A model generated the notes under the pieces. The model was not told the origin of the DNA. It searched no databases and saw only the letters and a list, made by a program, of their open reading frames with translations. This document shows, one piece after another, positions 26,101 to 35,633 of a stretch of 64,000 nt of DNA. Source of the DNA: Candidatus Izemoplasma sp. (lineage in GTDB: Bacteria; Bacillota_I; Bacilli_A; Izemoplasmatales; Izemoplasmataceae). Made by a program: the position numbers and the translations under genes. The DNA is taken from NCBI GenBank assembly GCA_018402725.1, contig JAGYII010000004.1, forward strand, positions 1 through 64,000, in the 5' to 3' direction. How positions within the stretch are numbered: position 1 is the first letter of the stretch; each line of letters opens with the position of its first letter.

Positions 26101-27650
26101 TAAAACGGGAGGGTCACGATATCCCCTTTGAAACTTTCTTAGGGTTTAAAGGCGACAAAGTCCCCGATATCGATTTAAACTTTTCAGGGGATTACCAAGC
26201 TGAAATTCATGAATACATCCGGACCATATTTGGGAAAGACCGTGCTTTTAGAGCAGGGACTATTTCAACCGTGGCCGCTAAAACGGCCTATGGATATGTC
26301 AAAGGCTACTTAGAAAAAACCAACCAGGATATGCGCAAGGCTGAAATTGACCGGACGGCGAAAATCATCTCTGGGGTTAAGCGTTCTACAGGCCAACATC
26401 CTGGTGGAATCGTGGTCGTGCCCTTCGATAAAGAAATCACGGATGTCACCCCCGTTCAATATCCTGCAGATGATGTCGCGGGGAATTGGCAAACCACTCA
26501 TTTTGATTACCATTCCTTTGAAGCTAATCTTTTTAAACTTGATGTTTTAGGCCATGACGATCCGACGATGATTAAATTATTGATGGATTATGTCAAAGCC
26601 ACTCCGTTAGATTTCCCCTTCGCCGATGCGAGGGATATTCCTTTAGACGATCCTAAAGTATATGAATTACTCTCTGGAACTGAGGTCATTGGACTGACGA
26701 AAGAAGCGTTAAGAAGTAGTGTTGCCTCTTACGGGGTGCCTGAGATGGGAACGTCGTTTGTAAGAGGGATGTTAGAAGTTTCCAAACCGAATACCTTTGC
26801 GGACATCGTCAAGATTTCAGGTCTTTCTCACGGAACCGATGTGTGGTTGAATAACGCGGAAATGTTAGTCACTGGTAAACATAAGAAATTTGCCCAAGTC
26901 CCTTTTAAAGAAGTCATTGGCTGCCGTGATGACATCATGGTCTCGCTTATTCAATATGGCATTTCAAAAGAAGTGGCTTTTGAAATTTCTGAGTTTATCC
27001 GGAAAGGAAAACCCTCTAAAGAGATCGAGGCCTGGGAAGGTTACATCACGATCATGAAAGACCACGGAGTCCCCGATTGGTATATTTGGTCCTGTGGCCA
27101 AATCAAATACATGTTCCCCAAAGCCCACGCCACCGCGTATGTCATGATGGCTTTAAGGATTGCCTGGTTTAAAGTGTACCGACCCATCTATTTTTATGCG
27201 GCTTATTTTTCAGTCAGAGCCAAAGACTTTGACTTGATTAGTTTCTTAGGCGGCCCCAAAGTCATTGAATCTAAAATGGAAGCCCTTGAGGAAAAAGGCA
27301 CGAAAGCGACCGATACGGAAAAACGATTACTCACCGTCTTAGAAGTCGCCCTTGAAATGACCTTAAGAGGATTTCACTTTGAACCGATTGATATCTCCTT
27401 ATCGGGGGCTAAAGATTTCAGTGTGACGACCGATAAATCAGGACTTCGATTACCTTTTGTGGCGTTAGAAGGTCTCGGTCAAAAAGTGGCTGAGTCGATT
27501 GTCGCCGCCCGGGATGAGAAAATCTTTAATTCGCATGCGGATGTCAAAGAGCGAACCCTTGTCTCAAAAACAGTATTTGATAAGCTCTTAGCCCTGGATG
27601 CATTAAAAACATTGCCTGAAGATACCCAAGTTCGTTTATTTGACATATAA
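23169..27650 (+). CDS. polC: DNA polymerase III PolC-type alpha subunit
   Basis: The main replicative polymerase of Bacillota, 1493 residues. Order: N-terminal domain, OB fold (about 210-310), PHP part (ELHVHTKMSTLDGIDH near 328), inserted DnaQ-like proofreading exonuclease (VFDIETTGLSI near 417, AHNASFDVDFIE near 498), second PHP part, polymerase palm with PDIDLNFSGDYQ near 1000, a four-Cys zinc finger (CPSC and CPHC, about 925-980), C-terminal domain. An in-frame TTG at 23184, 7 nt after GGGTGA, is an alternative start. The ATG at 23169 has no SD and sits at the predicted transcription start. Probably a single-gene transcript. Confidence 0.97.
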   Translation: MGDTALNPYQKLLKLLHLDEQSFTMSGSLSDVNVDAKTKTWFFNISFDKTPLIEEFQRFHERLLGLKHQLDHAEHIHYKYTIQAIDSAQISNYVVYILQLLSTEKPRYQALTTLPVEIREKDLIFSIPEDADFMLKWEEDILQYFHQLGWHFSLVFKKTDHSSIGERIESIDQEDDEKRAVISKAQSFLSYQDQTVDTLKHQIKDIPVNEVALAEYTSAYRQSSFKFVGEIFSVDKRKIREDMHMFNFVVGDEDSAIYVKKFAHDEGEIRFLEAAEEGHLLKVDGKANFDKFTGEVVITAQNLEVSKYPVEKAQRTDDAEKKRVELHVHTKMSTLDGIDHVEDYVATALRFQHVAIAITDHDNVQAFPAFAHAVKNQPIKPIFGAELSVYFDENVQIYRGQQSTDMMEQVFVVFDIETTGLSILEDEIIEISAIKIQGQQTLDRFDTFVRPTKKLSVFTTELTTITDQDVENAPQLETVIKDFYQFFKGSVLVAHNASFDVDFIEASLRKVGLDEPSLERMDTLQMARQLYGTKLKRFNLKAVAKHFNVELTQHHRAAADTFATAEIFKSMISDLYSKGFKTLSDYQSIRKIDPTFNISDHVRRTHVTVWVKNQTGLKNLYTLISKAHTEHFNKGPLLPFKEIIKHHEGLIISSGCMHSEFIETAFNKDASMIQKAMDAYDVIELQAPDNYLHLFENELKSENYSKAAIEQTIEKITRMMKRVITIASDKGLKVIATSDAHYVEPHYAKYRDIYIQTPIVGGGYHALARIEKPPLQYFKTTSEMMAAFAFLGEDAFEIVIENPLWIEAQVEKVDPFPHQLYAPSDTFLAQEGIPSAVAALKKVVAEARLKTFGETPHPYVQDRIDKELKSIIDNQFSSVYYISYLLVQKSLNEGYLVGSRGSVGSSLIATLMQITEVNPLAPHYLCPSCHFFTFKRNPEDETNYPPTDTELRYKEDLNKVDSGFDLRPLNCPHCDTPLKREGHDIPFETFLGFKGDKVPDIDLNFSGDYQAEIHEYIRTIFGKDRAFRAGTISTVAAKTAYGYVKGYLEKTNQDMRKAEIDRTAKIISGVKRSTGQHPGGIVVVPFDKEITDVTPVQYPADDVAGNWQTTHFDYHSFEANLFKLDVLGHDDPTMIKLLMDYVKATPLDFPFADARDIPLDDPKVYELLSGTEVIGLTKEALRSSVASYGVPEMGTSFVRGMLEVSKPNTFADIVKISGLSHGTDVWLNNAEMLVTGKHKKFAQVPFKEVIGCRDDIMVSLIQYGISKEVAFEISEFIRKGKPSKEIEAWEGYITIMKDHGVPDWYIWSCGQIKYMFPKAHATAYVMMALRIAWFKVYRPIYFYAAYFSVRAKDFDLISFLGGPKVIESKMEALEEKGTKATDTEKRLLTVLEVALEMTLRGFHFEPIDISLSGAKDFSVTTDKSGLRLPFVALEGLGQKVAESIVAARDEKIFNSHADVKERTLVSKTVFDKLLALDALKTLPEDTQVRLFDI

Positions 27651-27680
27651 TAATTTTAATTATTAGTTAAAGGAGCCTAT

Positions 27681-28427
27681 ATGCGTAGAATGTTTAGAGG
27701 AACCAACCCGATGATGAGATATGTGGAGGGGGCATCCACGATGCAATCAGCCTATCCGGCGACGATTGCTTCATTTACTTTGAAACTCTTAGCCTTAGGG
27801 GCGGTCTTATTTTTAAGTGCGAGTTTTTCATATTTAAACCTTGTTAATGATGGGGTCATCACCGGCGGAATTGCAATCTTGTTTATTGCCCCCATTGGTG
27901 CGTTTATCAGTTTAATTGTGGCGATGCGCAAACCCGATTTAGCGCCAATTTTCGCCTTTATTTATGCGCTTTTACAAGGGACGTTCATTGGTTTAATTTC
28001 TGGATTTTACGAAGCGTCTTTTGGAGACGGGATTGTCTTTACGGCGCTCGTATCGACGCTAGGAGTATTCTTAAGTATGGCGTTGTTGTACCGCTCTGGA
28101 TTGGTGAAAGTCACCGACCGTTTCAGACGTGTTATGTTTACGGCCTTACTGGGTTTATTAATTACGAGCTTTGTATTATTTATTTTAAGTATATTTGGTG
28201 CTTTTTCAGGAATTGGTCTTGGATTTTTACTCGGTATTTCAGCCATTAGTGTGGTTATCGCTTCGCTTTATTTATTGATTGATTTCGACAATATCGCTCA
28301 GTTGATTAATAGTGGTGCTGACCGTCAACTTGAATGGCTTTACGCCTTATCTTTAATGGTCACCTTGGTCTGGCTATATGTTGAATTATTACGACTCATT
28401 GCGATTCTATCAAGACGAAGAAACTAG
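27681..28427 (+). CDS. Bax inhibitor-1 / YccA-like membrane protein
   Basis: A polytopic membrane protein of 248 residues with about seven hydrophobic helices starting near residue 30 and a short basic cytosolic tail. It resembles the Bax1-I/YccA-like family (IFAFIYALLQGTFIGLISGFYE; LLIDFDNIAQLINSGADRQLEW). Family members conduct Ca2+ or modulate membrane proteases; the role here is unknown. SD AAAGGAGCC. The M3 peptidase follows after 8 nt, so they are probably co-expressed. Confidence 0.85.
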   Translation: MRRMFRGTNPMMRYVEGASTMQSAYPATIASFTLKLLALGAVLFLSASFSYLNLVNDGVITGGIAILFIAPIGAFISLIVAMRKPDLAPIFAFIYALLQGTFIGLISGFYEASFGDGIVFTALVSTLGVFLSMALLYRSGLVKVTDRFRRVMFTALLGLLITSFVLFILSIFGAFSGIGLGFLLGISAISVVIASLYLLIDFDNIAQLINSGADRQLEWLYALSLMVTLVWLYVELLRLIAILSRRRN

Positions 28428-28435
28428 GAGGTTTT

Positions 28436-30172
28436 ATGAATTGGTCCTTAGATACATTATTTAAAGGGTATGACGATCCTACGTACGAGCACGCATTTAC
28501 TGAATTAGAAACCCTCATCACGGCGGCTGAGTCTTGGGTTAAATCCCCGCCGATGAAGGAAAAAGAAGCCCTCTTAAAAGGGCTTGCAATTAGCCGTGAT
28601 TTCCGGTCTACGTTTTTAAGAGTCGGGGCATTTAATAACCTTACTTTAGCAACCAATACTCAAAATATGGAAGCGCTCAAAGAATCTCAAAGAGCTCAAA
28701 TGTTGGCCTCAAGAATGTCGCCTTTTTCGACCGCCTTTGAAAACTATGTGGCCGGTATTGACTCTTCACTTTGGCAAGACGATGAGGAACTGGCTCCGTT
28801 TTCTTATTACCTATCCCGCTTAAAAGATGCGGCAAAGTATTTATTATCAAGTCAAGAGGAACAGTTGCTTGCTGAACTTTCTTCAACTTCTGGAAGTGCA
28901 TGGTCAAGACTTCAAGGCGTCTTAACATCCACCTTGATGATTGACGTCTTAGGTGAACAAAAGCCACTCTCAGATGTAAGAAACATGGCCTACAGTCCCG
29001 AACAAAGTGTCCGTAAAGCCGCTTATGAAGCGGAACTTAAAGCCTATGAATCGGTGGCTGAAGCCGTGGCTGCGTCATTAAATAGCATTAAAGGGGAAGT
29101 TAACTTATTGACTCGTAAACGAGGATTTGAATCCCCACTCGCCCAGGCCACCTATCAATCTAGAATGGAACAAGGGACGCTCGATGCCTTGATATCGGCG
29201 ATGAAATCTCACCGCCCTAAATTCCAGGCCTATTTAAAAAGAAAAGGGGAACGCTTAGGCCATAAGTCGCTTCCTTGGTATGATTTATTTGCGCCGATGG
29301 GAAATAGTAAAACAACGTTTACTGAAAAAGAATCCCTCGATTATGTCGAAAAACAATTCAGAACCTTTTCAAAAGAATTAGCCGATTTAGCCCGTCGTTC
29401 TTGGGATGAAGCTTGGATTGACTTCCCCCCGAAAAAAGGCAAAAGAGGTGGCGCGTTTTGTTCAAATCTACACCCGATCAAAGCATCAAGAATTTTACTC
29501 AATTTTGAAGGCTCGTTTTCAAATGTGATCACGCTGGCCCATGAACTTGGTCACGCCTATCATGGGGATCAAATCTTTGCTGAAGATATTTTAAATGCTT
29601 CTTACACGATGCCGGTCGCTGAAACCGCCTCAACCTTGTGTGAAACGATTGTGAAAAGAGCGGCTATTGAAGATGCTGAAGGCGACGAGAAAATTTTCTT
29701 ACTCGAACAATCAATCATGGGTTCTACCCAAGTTATTATTGATATCTTATCGCGATTTACCTTTGAATCGACTGTCTTTGCTGAACGTTTAAAAGGCCCT
29801 TTGAGTGTTGAACGTTTGAATACCATCATGCGTGAGGCCCAAATAGAAGCTTATGGGGAGGCCGTTGATCACGATCATCTCCATCCATATATGTGGATTA
29901 ATAAGCCCCATTACTATAGTGCAGGATTAAGTTTTTATAACTTCCCTTACGCATTTGGTCTATTATTCGCTAAAGGGATTTATGCGCAATATATTGAAAA
30001 AGGATCTTCGTTTGTTCCTAAAGTCAATGAACTTTTAAGAAAAACAGGACAAATGTCTGTCGAAGAAGTCGCCGCATTAATCGGAATCGATGTAAAAGAT
30101 GAAGCCTTTTGGCATGCCTCACTTAATGTCATTGAAGCTGAAATAGATCAATTCTTAGCCCTCACCAATTAA
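28436..30172 (+). CDS. Oligoendopeptidase, M3 family (PepF-like)
   Basis: A 578-residue zinc metallopeptidase cutting medium-size oligopeptides in the cytosol. The active site HEXXH is HELGHAYHG, followed about 25 residues later by the third zinc ligand region ETASTLCE. An N-terminal helical PepF domain precedes the catalytic part. SD AGGAGG just upstream of the ATG. A second, clearly different M3 enzyme is at 53.8 kb. It ends at a strong terminator. Confidence 0.93.
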   Translation: MNWSLDTLFKGYDDPTYEHAFTELETLITAAESWVKSPPMKEKEALLKGLAISRDFRSTFLRVGAFNNLTLATNTQNMEALKESQRAQMLASRMSPFSTAFENYVAGIDSSLWQDDEELAPFSYYLSRLKDAAKYLLSSQEEQLLAELSSTSGSAWSRLQGVLTSTLMIDVLGEQKPLSDVRNMAYSPEQSVRKAAYEAELKAYESVAEAVAASLNSIKGEVNLLTRKRGFESPLAQATYQSRMEQGTLDALISAMKSHRPKFQAYLKRKGERLGHKSLPWYDLFAPMGNSKTTFTEKESLDYVEKQFRTFSKELADLARRSWDEAWIDFPPKKGKRGGAFCSNLHPIKASRILLNFEGSFSNVITLAHELGHAYHGDQIFAEDILNASYTMPVAETASTLCETIVKRAAIEDAEGDEKIFLLEQSIMGSTQVIIDILSRFTFESTVFAERLKGPLSVERLNTIMREAQIEAYGEAVDHDHLHPYMWINKPHYYSAGLSFYNFPYAFGLLFAKGIYAQYIEKGSSFVPKVNELLRKTGQMSVEEVAALIGIDVKDEAFWHASLNVIEAEIDQFLALTN

Positions 30173-30193
30173 CCCTCCTTGTGGAGGGTTTTT
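30172..30193 (+). terminator. Terminator after the first M3 peptidase
   Basis: CCCTCC, TTGT, GGAGGG, five T. Confidence 0.9.
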
Positions 30194-30199
30194 CTTTGC

Positions 30200-30228
30200 T
30201 TGAAAAAAAGGCCGAATCGCTTTATAAT
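30200..30228 (+). promoter_or_regulatory. Promoter of pheS-pheT
   Basis: TTGAAA, 17 bp, TATAAT ahead of a T-box leader. Confidence 0.85.
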
Positions 30229-30232
30229 AAGA

Positions 30233-30429
30233 TAAATTAGATCTTAAGGTGGGGCGTCAAGCACAGTGAGGGCGGACAGTGAAAACGCCTCAGACATCAT
30301 TTCCCCTTTCGCCTTAAGTTAAAGATGCTAATCCCATCCGCTAAACACGGGCGTTATCGTGAAGCGCATTTATGAATAAAGGTGGCACCGCGGAATTCAT
30401 TTCGTCCTTTAAATAAGGACTTTTTTTTT
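30233..30429 (+). promoter_or_regulatory. T-box leader, phenylalanine-specific
   Basis: The core AGGTGGCACCGCGG is at 30380-30393; terminator GTCCTT / AAGGAC plus nine T is at 30404-30429. The distal Stem I hairpin GAGGGCG/CGCCTC carries ACAGTG in its loop. Likely specifier TTC at 30301-30303. The variable base after TGG is C, whereas the other three T-boxes in the window have T. Confidence 0.88.
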
Positions 30430-30444
30430 GCCCAAGGAGGCTTT

Positions 30445-31473
30445 ATGAAAGAGTTTGAAACCATTAAGCAACGCTTTTTAGAATCGTTAAGCGCCTGTAA
30501 ATCAGATGCTGAAATTGCCGATTTAAAAGCTGAATACCTCGGTAAAACCGGTGTTTTAACGGCGCTCATGCAACAGATGAAAGATCTTCCCGCTGACGAA
30601 AAACCCAAACACGGAGCGGCCGTGAATGCGATAAAAGTTTTTATTGAAGATGAAATCATCAGATTTAAAGAAAAAAAGTACCAAGAAAGACTCACTGAAA
30701 AACTCGCTTCTGAAAAACTCGATATCACTTTACCTGGAAATCAACAAACCCCGGGAGTCAGACACCTTCTCAATCAGATTGTCGAAGAAATTGAAGACTT
30801 ATTTGTTGGACTTGGCTATCAAGTCAAAGAAGGCCCTGAAATCGAGACGGACGAAAACAACTTTGAAAAACTTAATTTACCCGCGGATCATCCCGCCAGA
30901 GATATGCAAGATAGTTTTTACATTGATCCGCATACATTATTAAGAACCCATACCTCCCCCGTTCAAGTCAGAACCATGATCGAAAAAGGAGGCCTTGAGC
31001 CCGTCAAGATTATTTGTCCGGGAAAAGTGTACCGAAGAGATGATGATGACGCCACACACTCGCATCAGTTCATGCAAATAGAAGGTTTGGTTGTCGATCA
31101 GAATACCTCAATGGCTGATCTCAAAGGAACGCTTCTTAAAATGGCTCAAGCCATGTTTGGTGAAGACCGAACCATTCGTTTAAGACCCTCTTACTTCCCG
31201 TTTACAGAACCGTCTGTTGAGGTGGATGTGAGTTGTTATCAATGTGAAGGCAAAGGATGTTCACTCTGTAAGCAGACAGGCTACATTGAAATCCTGGGTG
31301 CGGGCATGGTGCATCCTAATGTCTTAAAGATGAGTGGATACGATCCTGATAAATACCAAGGTTTTGCCTTTGGCATCGGGGTCGAACGGATTGCCATGTT
31401 GCGACATGGTATTGAAGATATCAGACACTTTTATACCAATGACCATCGTTTCTTAAAACAGTTTAAGCGATAA
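30445..31473 (+). CDS. pheS: Phenylalanyl-tRNA synthetase alpha subunit
   Basis: Catalytic class II subunit, 342 residues. N-terminal coiled coil (about 1-90), then motif 2 region [20 protein letters not shown] and motif 3 [19 protein letters not shown] four-cysteine element [16 protein letters not shown], found in many Firmicute PheS, lies between. The ATG at 30445 follows AAGGAGG just after the T-box terminator; the longer frame from 30382 would start inside the T-box. pheT follows after 10 nt. Confidence 0.97.
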   Translation: MKEFETIKQRFLESLSACKSDAEIADLKAEYLGKTGVLTALMQQMKDLPADEKPKHGAAVNAIKVFIEDEIIRFKEKKYQERLTEKLASEKLDITLPGNQQTPGVRHLLNQIVEEIEDLFVGLGYQVKEGPEIETDENNFEKLNLPADHPARDMQDSFYIDPHTLLRTHTSPVQVRTMIEKGGLEPVKIICPGKVYRRDDDDATHSHQFMQIEGLVVDQNTSMADLKGTLLKMAQAMFGEDRTIRLRPSYFPFTEPSVEVDVSCYQCEGKGCSLCKQTGYIEILGAGMVHPNVLKMSGYDPDKYQGFAFGIGVERIAMLRHGIEDIRHFYTNDHRFLKQFKR

Positions 31474-31483
31474 GGAGGTCGTT

Positions 31484-33814
31484 ATGAATTTATCATTTCA
31501 ATGGTTGAAAGAATATTTAAACATCACTGCCTCCCCTCAAGAAATCGGGGTTCTTTTAACGAAACATGCTCAAGAAGTCGCAGAGGTTAGACCGCTTTTT
31601 AAAGCGTCTTTTTTAGCGCTCGCTCAGGTCTTATCAGTTGAACCGATTGAAGGGTCTAAAAATAAAAAATGTACAGTCAATGTCAACGGCCAACAAAAAA
31701 CCATCGTTTGTGGAGCCAGTAATGTGGCGAAGGACCAAACCGTCATTGTCGCTTTACCTGGAGCGACCTTACCCGGGGGTAAAAAAATAGAAGTCACCCA
31801 GTTGGCTGGGATTTCCTCAGAAGGAATGATTTGTAGTCTTTCAGAACTTGGAATTAATCCTAAGTTTATCCAAGAAGAGGGCATTCATGTCGTTCAGGGT
31901 CCTTTCAATGCCGAAGCCCTAGAAGATATGATCATCGAACTAGATTTAACCCCTAACCGGATGGACTTATTAAGCGTCTTAGGGTGTGCATATGAAGTGG
32001 GGGCTTTGACCCATCAAAAAGTGAAACTTCCTCTCATCTCGGTCACTGAATCAGCGACGAAAAACCCTTATGAAATTAAGATTGAAACAGACGATTGTCA
32101 TGCTTACTACGGCCGCCTTATTGAAAATATTACCGTGAAAGAAAGCCCGGAATGGCTTAAAGTTCGTCTCATGGCGGCGGGCATTCGCCCGATAAATAAT
32201 ATCGTTGATATCACCAATTATGTGATGATTGATTTAGGTCAGCCGCTCCATGCCTTTGACCATGATCAACTGACTTCAAACATCATCCGGATCAGAAATG
32301 CAAACGCTAAAGAAAAATTCACCACCCTCGACCAACAAGTTAGAACCTTGACTGAAAAAGATATCGTCATCACCGACGATCACTATCCGGTGGCTTTAGG
32401 AGGCGTTATGGGCGGCCTTGATTCAGAAGTCACGCCTGATACGGTTAATGTCTTTTTAGAAAGTGCTTTATTTGAACCTAAAGTCATTTCTAAAACGTCT
32501 CGCCGTCTTGATTTAAGAAGTGAATCATCCATGCGATTTGAACGGGGTGTCAGCCCAGATAGAGTATTATTAGCCCTTAATAAAGCGGCTCAACTCATGG
32601 CTGAACTCGGTTCAGGAACCGTCGCCAAAGGCGTTGCTGAAGCCGTTAAGAAACCAGCCCCACCCCGCCAGATTGAGATCACCCTCGCCAAAATTAACCA
32701 GACCTTAGGCGTCCCATTATCCGCTTTAGATATTGAAACGATATTTGACCGTTTAGAGTTACCTTTTAAGGTTCAAAATGAACGGTATCAGGTCGCTGTT
32801 CCGCCGCGTCGGATCGATTTAGAAATCGCTCAAGATCTAATTGAAGAAATCGGTCGATTGGTGGGCTATGATCACCTTCCAAGTCACCTCCCAAGCACCG
32901 TTAGTGAAGGTCAATTGTCACCGGTTCAAAAGAAAAGACGTCAAGTCAAGACGCACTTAGAAGGCTTAGGATTTAGTGAAGTCATTACGTATAGTCTCAA
33001 CCAAGAAAAAAAAGACCTTCCCTTTATCAAAACCTCTAAACCGGTCTCCATTCTTAGACCTCTCAATGAAGCGAATCAAACCTTAAAACAATCCTTAGTG
33101 CCTGGACTCCTCGACGTCATCAGTTATCATCAAGCTCGGCAAATCGAAGACGTGATGATTTATGAATGGTCAAAATCATACCAAACAGACGGTGAATCTG
33201 AACGCTTAGGATTGGCGATGATGGGCCGTGTTAATGAACCATCTTGGAACCTCACAAAAGCGGTTGATTTTTACCAGATTAAAGGCATGGTCGAACACGT
33301 CTTAAGTCTTTATGGGGTTGAAGCGAGTTATCACCCCCTTGATTTAAAAGGCTATCATCCTCACCAATCGGCTTTAGTGGTCGTTTCTGGAAAAACCGTG
33401 GGCCAAATGGGCCACGTTCATCCCCTTGTCTTAAGAGATTACGATTTAGAAAATGTCTTTGTTGCTGAACTTGATGTGGCAACCCTTGCTCTGGTTGAAA
33501 AAACCAGCCCTGCTTACCATCCGGTCAGTAAAATGCCGTTTGTCAAACGCGATGTCGCATTTACAGTGCCTTTAACAATGCCCGCCAGCGACTTAGTCGA
33601 TGGGATTCATCAAGCGCAAATCGACGCTTTACAAAACGTTGAAATCATTGATGTCTATCAAGGATCACCCCTCAAAGAGAATGAAAAATCCATCACCCTT
33701 AGAGTTTATTTAAGTAAAGAGGGTCATACTTTTAAAACTGAAGAAATTGATCAACGAATCAAGTCTTTAACGGATGCTTTAATCACATCCTTAAAAATCA
33801 CTCAACGGCTTTAA
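31484..33814 (+). CDS. pheT: Phenylalanyl-tRNA synthetase beta subunit
   Basis: Structural and editing subunit, 776 residues. N-terminal EMAP/tRNA-binding domain (about 40-145, IVCGASNV and SSEGMICSL), B3/B4 editing domain (about 210-390), B5 domain, class II-like core and the C-terminal ferredoxin-fold anticodon-binding domain (from about 685, PFVKRDVAFTV). SD AAGGAGG. Forms the alpha2-beta2 enzyme with pheS, co-transcribed under the Phe T-box. Confidence 0.97.
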   Translation: MNLSFQWLKEYLNITASPQEIGVLLTKHAQEVAEVRPLFKASFLALAQVLSVEPIEGSKNKKCTVNVNGQQKTIVCGASNVAKDQTVIVALPGATLPGGKKIEVTQLAGISSEGMICSLSELGINPKFIQEEGIHVVQGPFNAEALEDMIIELDLTPNRMDLLSVLGCAYEVGALTHQKVKLPLISVTESATKNPYEIKIETDDCHAYYGRLIENITVKESPEWLKVRLMAAGIRPINNIVDITNYVMIDLGQPLHAFDHDQLTSNIIRIRNANAKEKFTTLDQQVRTLTEKDIVITDDHYPVALGGVMGGLDSEVTPDTVNVFLESALFEPKVISKTSRRLDLRSESSMRFERGVSPDRVLLALNKAAQLMAELGSGTVAKGVAEAVKKPAPPRQIEITLAKINQTLGVPLSALDIETIFDRLELPFKVQNERYQVAVPPRRIDLEIAQDLIEEIGRLVGYDHLPSHLPSTVSEGQLSPVQKKRRQVKTHLEGLGFSEVITYSLNQEKKDLPFIKTSKPVSILRPLNEANQTLKQSLVPGLLDVISYHQARQIEDVMIYEWSKSYQTDGESERLGLAMMGRVNEPSWNLTKAVDFYQIKGMVEHVLSLYGVEASYHPLDLKGYHPHQSALVVVSGKTVGQMGHVHPLVLRDYDLENVFVAELDVATLALVEKTSPAYHPVSKMPFVKRDVAFTVPLTMPASDLVDGIHQAQIDALQNVEIIDVYQGSPLKENEKSITLRVYLSKEGHTFKTEEIDQRIKSLTDALITSLKITQRL

Positions 33815-33840
33815 AAAAAGATGCTTCGGCATCTTTTTTA
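33813..33840 (+). terminator. Terminator after pheT
   Basis: AAAAAGATGC, TTCG, GCATCTTTTTT. Confidence 0.92.
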
Positions 33841-33846
33841 ATGTCG

Positions 33847-33875
33847 TTGTCAACGGTCGCTAACGGTGCTAAAAT
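33847..33875 (+). promoter_or_regulatory. Promoter of ald
   Basis: TTGTCA, 17 bp, TAAAAT with TG extension (GTGCTAAAAT); 28 nt before the ATG. Confidence 0.85.
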
Positions 33876-33903
33876 AAACCCATCAGATCAGAAGGAGACA
33901 ACC

Positions 33904-35013
33904 ATGAATATTGGTGTCGTCAAAGAAATTAAAAACAACGAAAACCGAGTAGGAATGACGCCAGATGGCGTTTCTCAACTTGTTAAGAGGGGTCATCACG
34001 TTTTTATTGAAATGGGGGCCGGACTCGGGTCAGGCATCCAAGACGAAGAGTACTTAGAAGTTGGGGCTCACCTTGTTAAAACGGCCGCCGAAGCTTGGAG
34101 TAAAGATTTAGTCGTAAAGGTCAAAGAACCTTTAGCGCCTGAATTTAAATACTTTAGACCTGGTCTCATCTTATTCACCTTTTTACACCTCGCTGCTGAA
34201 GAAGCTTTAACCCAAGCACTTCTGAAAAATCAAGTCACTGGCATTGCGTATGAAACGGTAGAACTTGATAAAGAATTGCCGCTCTTAAGACCGATGAGTG
34301 AAGTGGCCGGCCGCCGGAGTGTGATTGTTGGAGCGACTTATTTAGAAAAACATCGCGGCGGACGTGGAATTTTACTCTCTGGAGTCCCCGGTGTGGCACC
34401 CGGAAATGTTGTCATAATTGGGGGCGGTGTCTCCGGTATTTCAGCGGCACGGATGGCGATTGGGCTTGGAGCGAAAGTGACCTTACTTGAAATAAACGAA
34501 CATCGTTTAAGAATCCTCGAAGGTCTTTTTGGTACTCAAATTACGTTACTTAAAAGTAATCCACTCAATGTGGCTAAATCAGTTAAAGATGCCGATCTTC
34601 TGATTTCAACGGTCTTAATTCCAGGCGCTAAAGCCATTAAAATTGTCTCTGAAGAAATGGTTAAAAGCATGCCTAAAGGCAGTGTCATTGTCGATGTTTC
34701 AGTCGATCAAGGCGGTTCGGTTGAAACGATTGATCGGATTACCACCCATGATGATCCGGTCTATGAAAAACACGGCGTTCTCCATTATAGTGTGGCGAAC
34801 ATGCCAGGAGCCACCCCAAGAACTTCAACGTATGCCTTAACCAACGCGACGACCGAATACATTCAAACCTTAGCAGAGCATCCTTTAAAGGCCGCATTTG
34901 AGCGATATCCCGAGTTATTGTTAGGACTCAACACCTATCAAGGACATGTCACCTACAAAGCTGTTGCGGAGGCCTTTAATATGCCTTACATGGAGCCTTA
35001 TAGCCTCCTTTAA
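33904..35013 (+). CDS. ald: Alanine dehydrogenase
   Basis: NAD-dependent L-alanine to pyruvate and ammonium, 369 residues, usual size. Seen: MNIGVVKEIKNNENRVGMTP at the N-terminus, substrate lysine in VKVKEPL, catalytic His in LFTFLHLAAE, the VGATYLEKHRGGRGILL segment, the NAD loop VIIGGGVSGI and the catalytic Asp in VDVSVDQGGSVET. The frame is open from 33841, but that start lies upstream of the promoter -10; the ATG at 33904 behind AAGGAGA is used. Own promoter and terminator. Confidence 0.96.
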   Translation: MNIGVVKEIKNNENRVGMTPDGVSQLVKRGHHVFIEMGAGLGSGIQDEEYLEVGAHLVKTAAEAWSKDLVVKVKEPLAPEFKYFRPGLILFTFLHLAAEEALTQALLKNQVTGIAYETVELDKELPLLRPMSEVAGRRSVIVGATYLEKHRGGRGILLSGVPGVAPGNVVIIGGGVSGISAARMAIGLGAKVTLLEINEHRLRILEGLFGTQITLLKSNPLNVAKSVKDADLLISTVLIPGAKAIKIVSEEMVKSMPKGSVIVDVSVDQGGSVETIDRITTHDDPVYEKHGVLHYSVANMPGATPRTSTYALTNATTEYIQTLAEHPLKAAFERYPELLLGLNTYQGHVTYKAVAEAFNMPYMEPYSLL

Positions 35014-35036
35014 AAGCCACTTCGGTGGCTTTTTTA
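35012..35036 (+). terminator. Terminator after ald
   Basis: AAAAGCCAC, TTCG, GTGGCTTTT plus T; overlaps the ald stop. Confidence 0.92.
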
Positions 35037-35047
35037 ATATGGGGCCT

Positions 35048-35057
35048 ATGTTATAAT
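35048..35057 (+). promoter_or_regulatory. Extended -10 promoter of the DUF975-rsgA operon
   Basis: ATGTTATAAT, 15 nt before the ATG at 35073; no clear -35. Confidence 0.6.
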
Positions 35058-35072
35058 AAATTTGAGGTGTTT

Positions 35073-35633
35073 ATGTCTAGATCATTAAAAGAAAAGGCGA
35101 AATTATTAATGCGAGGAAAGATGGGAATCTTAATTCTCATCGCCTTGATTCCGAGTGTCATCTTCAGTACCTTATCCCCCACTGGGATTGGGTTTTTATT
35201 GGTGTTACCCCTAAGTGTCGGGATGGCCGCAGCCTTTATTCGGGTCGGACAAGGAGGGCCTGGTGAAATTAAAGATTTATTTATTTCTTTAGAGGGCTCA
35301 AACTATCTGAATCATTTATGGACCTTAATCCTCCAAGTCATCTATTTATTTTTATGGACGCTATTATTTTTTATCCCCGGCCTCATTAAGTCTTATAGCT
35401 ATGCGCAAGTGTCGCATATATTAGCCGATGATCCTACTGAAAAAGACGCCATCACTCGTTCTAGAACGATGATGAACGGTCATAAACTAGAACTTTTCTT
35501 CCTCCAACTATCCTTTCTAGGCTGGTTCATTTTAAGTGGACTTTCCTTTGGTATCTTATGGATTTTATACGTCGGTCCTTATTATTCTCAAACCATGGCG
35601 CTTTATTATTTAGCGCTTAAAGAAAGACAATAA
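35073..35633 (+). CDS. DUF975-family membrane protein
   Basis: A 186-residue integral membrane protein with about four hydrophobic helices and the family start MSRSLKEKAKLLMRGKMG. The YAQVSHILADDPTEKDAITRSRTMMNGHK stretch is the typical DUF975 cytoplasmic loop. Function unknown; such proteins are common in Bacillota. The start is taken at 35073 behind TTTGAGGT because earlier in-frame codons lie upstream of the -10. It abuts rsgA with no gap. Confidence 0.8.
   Translation: MSRSLKEKAKLLMRGKMGILILIALIPSVIFSTLSPTGIGFLLVLPLSVGMAAAFIRVGQGGPGEIKDLFISLEGSNYLNHLWTLILQVIYLFLWTLLFFIPGLIKSYSYAQVSHILADDPTEKDAITRSRTMMNGHKLELFFLQLSFLGWFILSGLSFGILWILYVGPYYSQTMALYYLALKERQ

Noticed and set aside
33841-33903. 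Upstream extension of ald
   Set aside because: The added codons contain the ald promoter (TTGTCA-17-TAAAAT), so they cannot be translated from that promoter.
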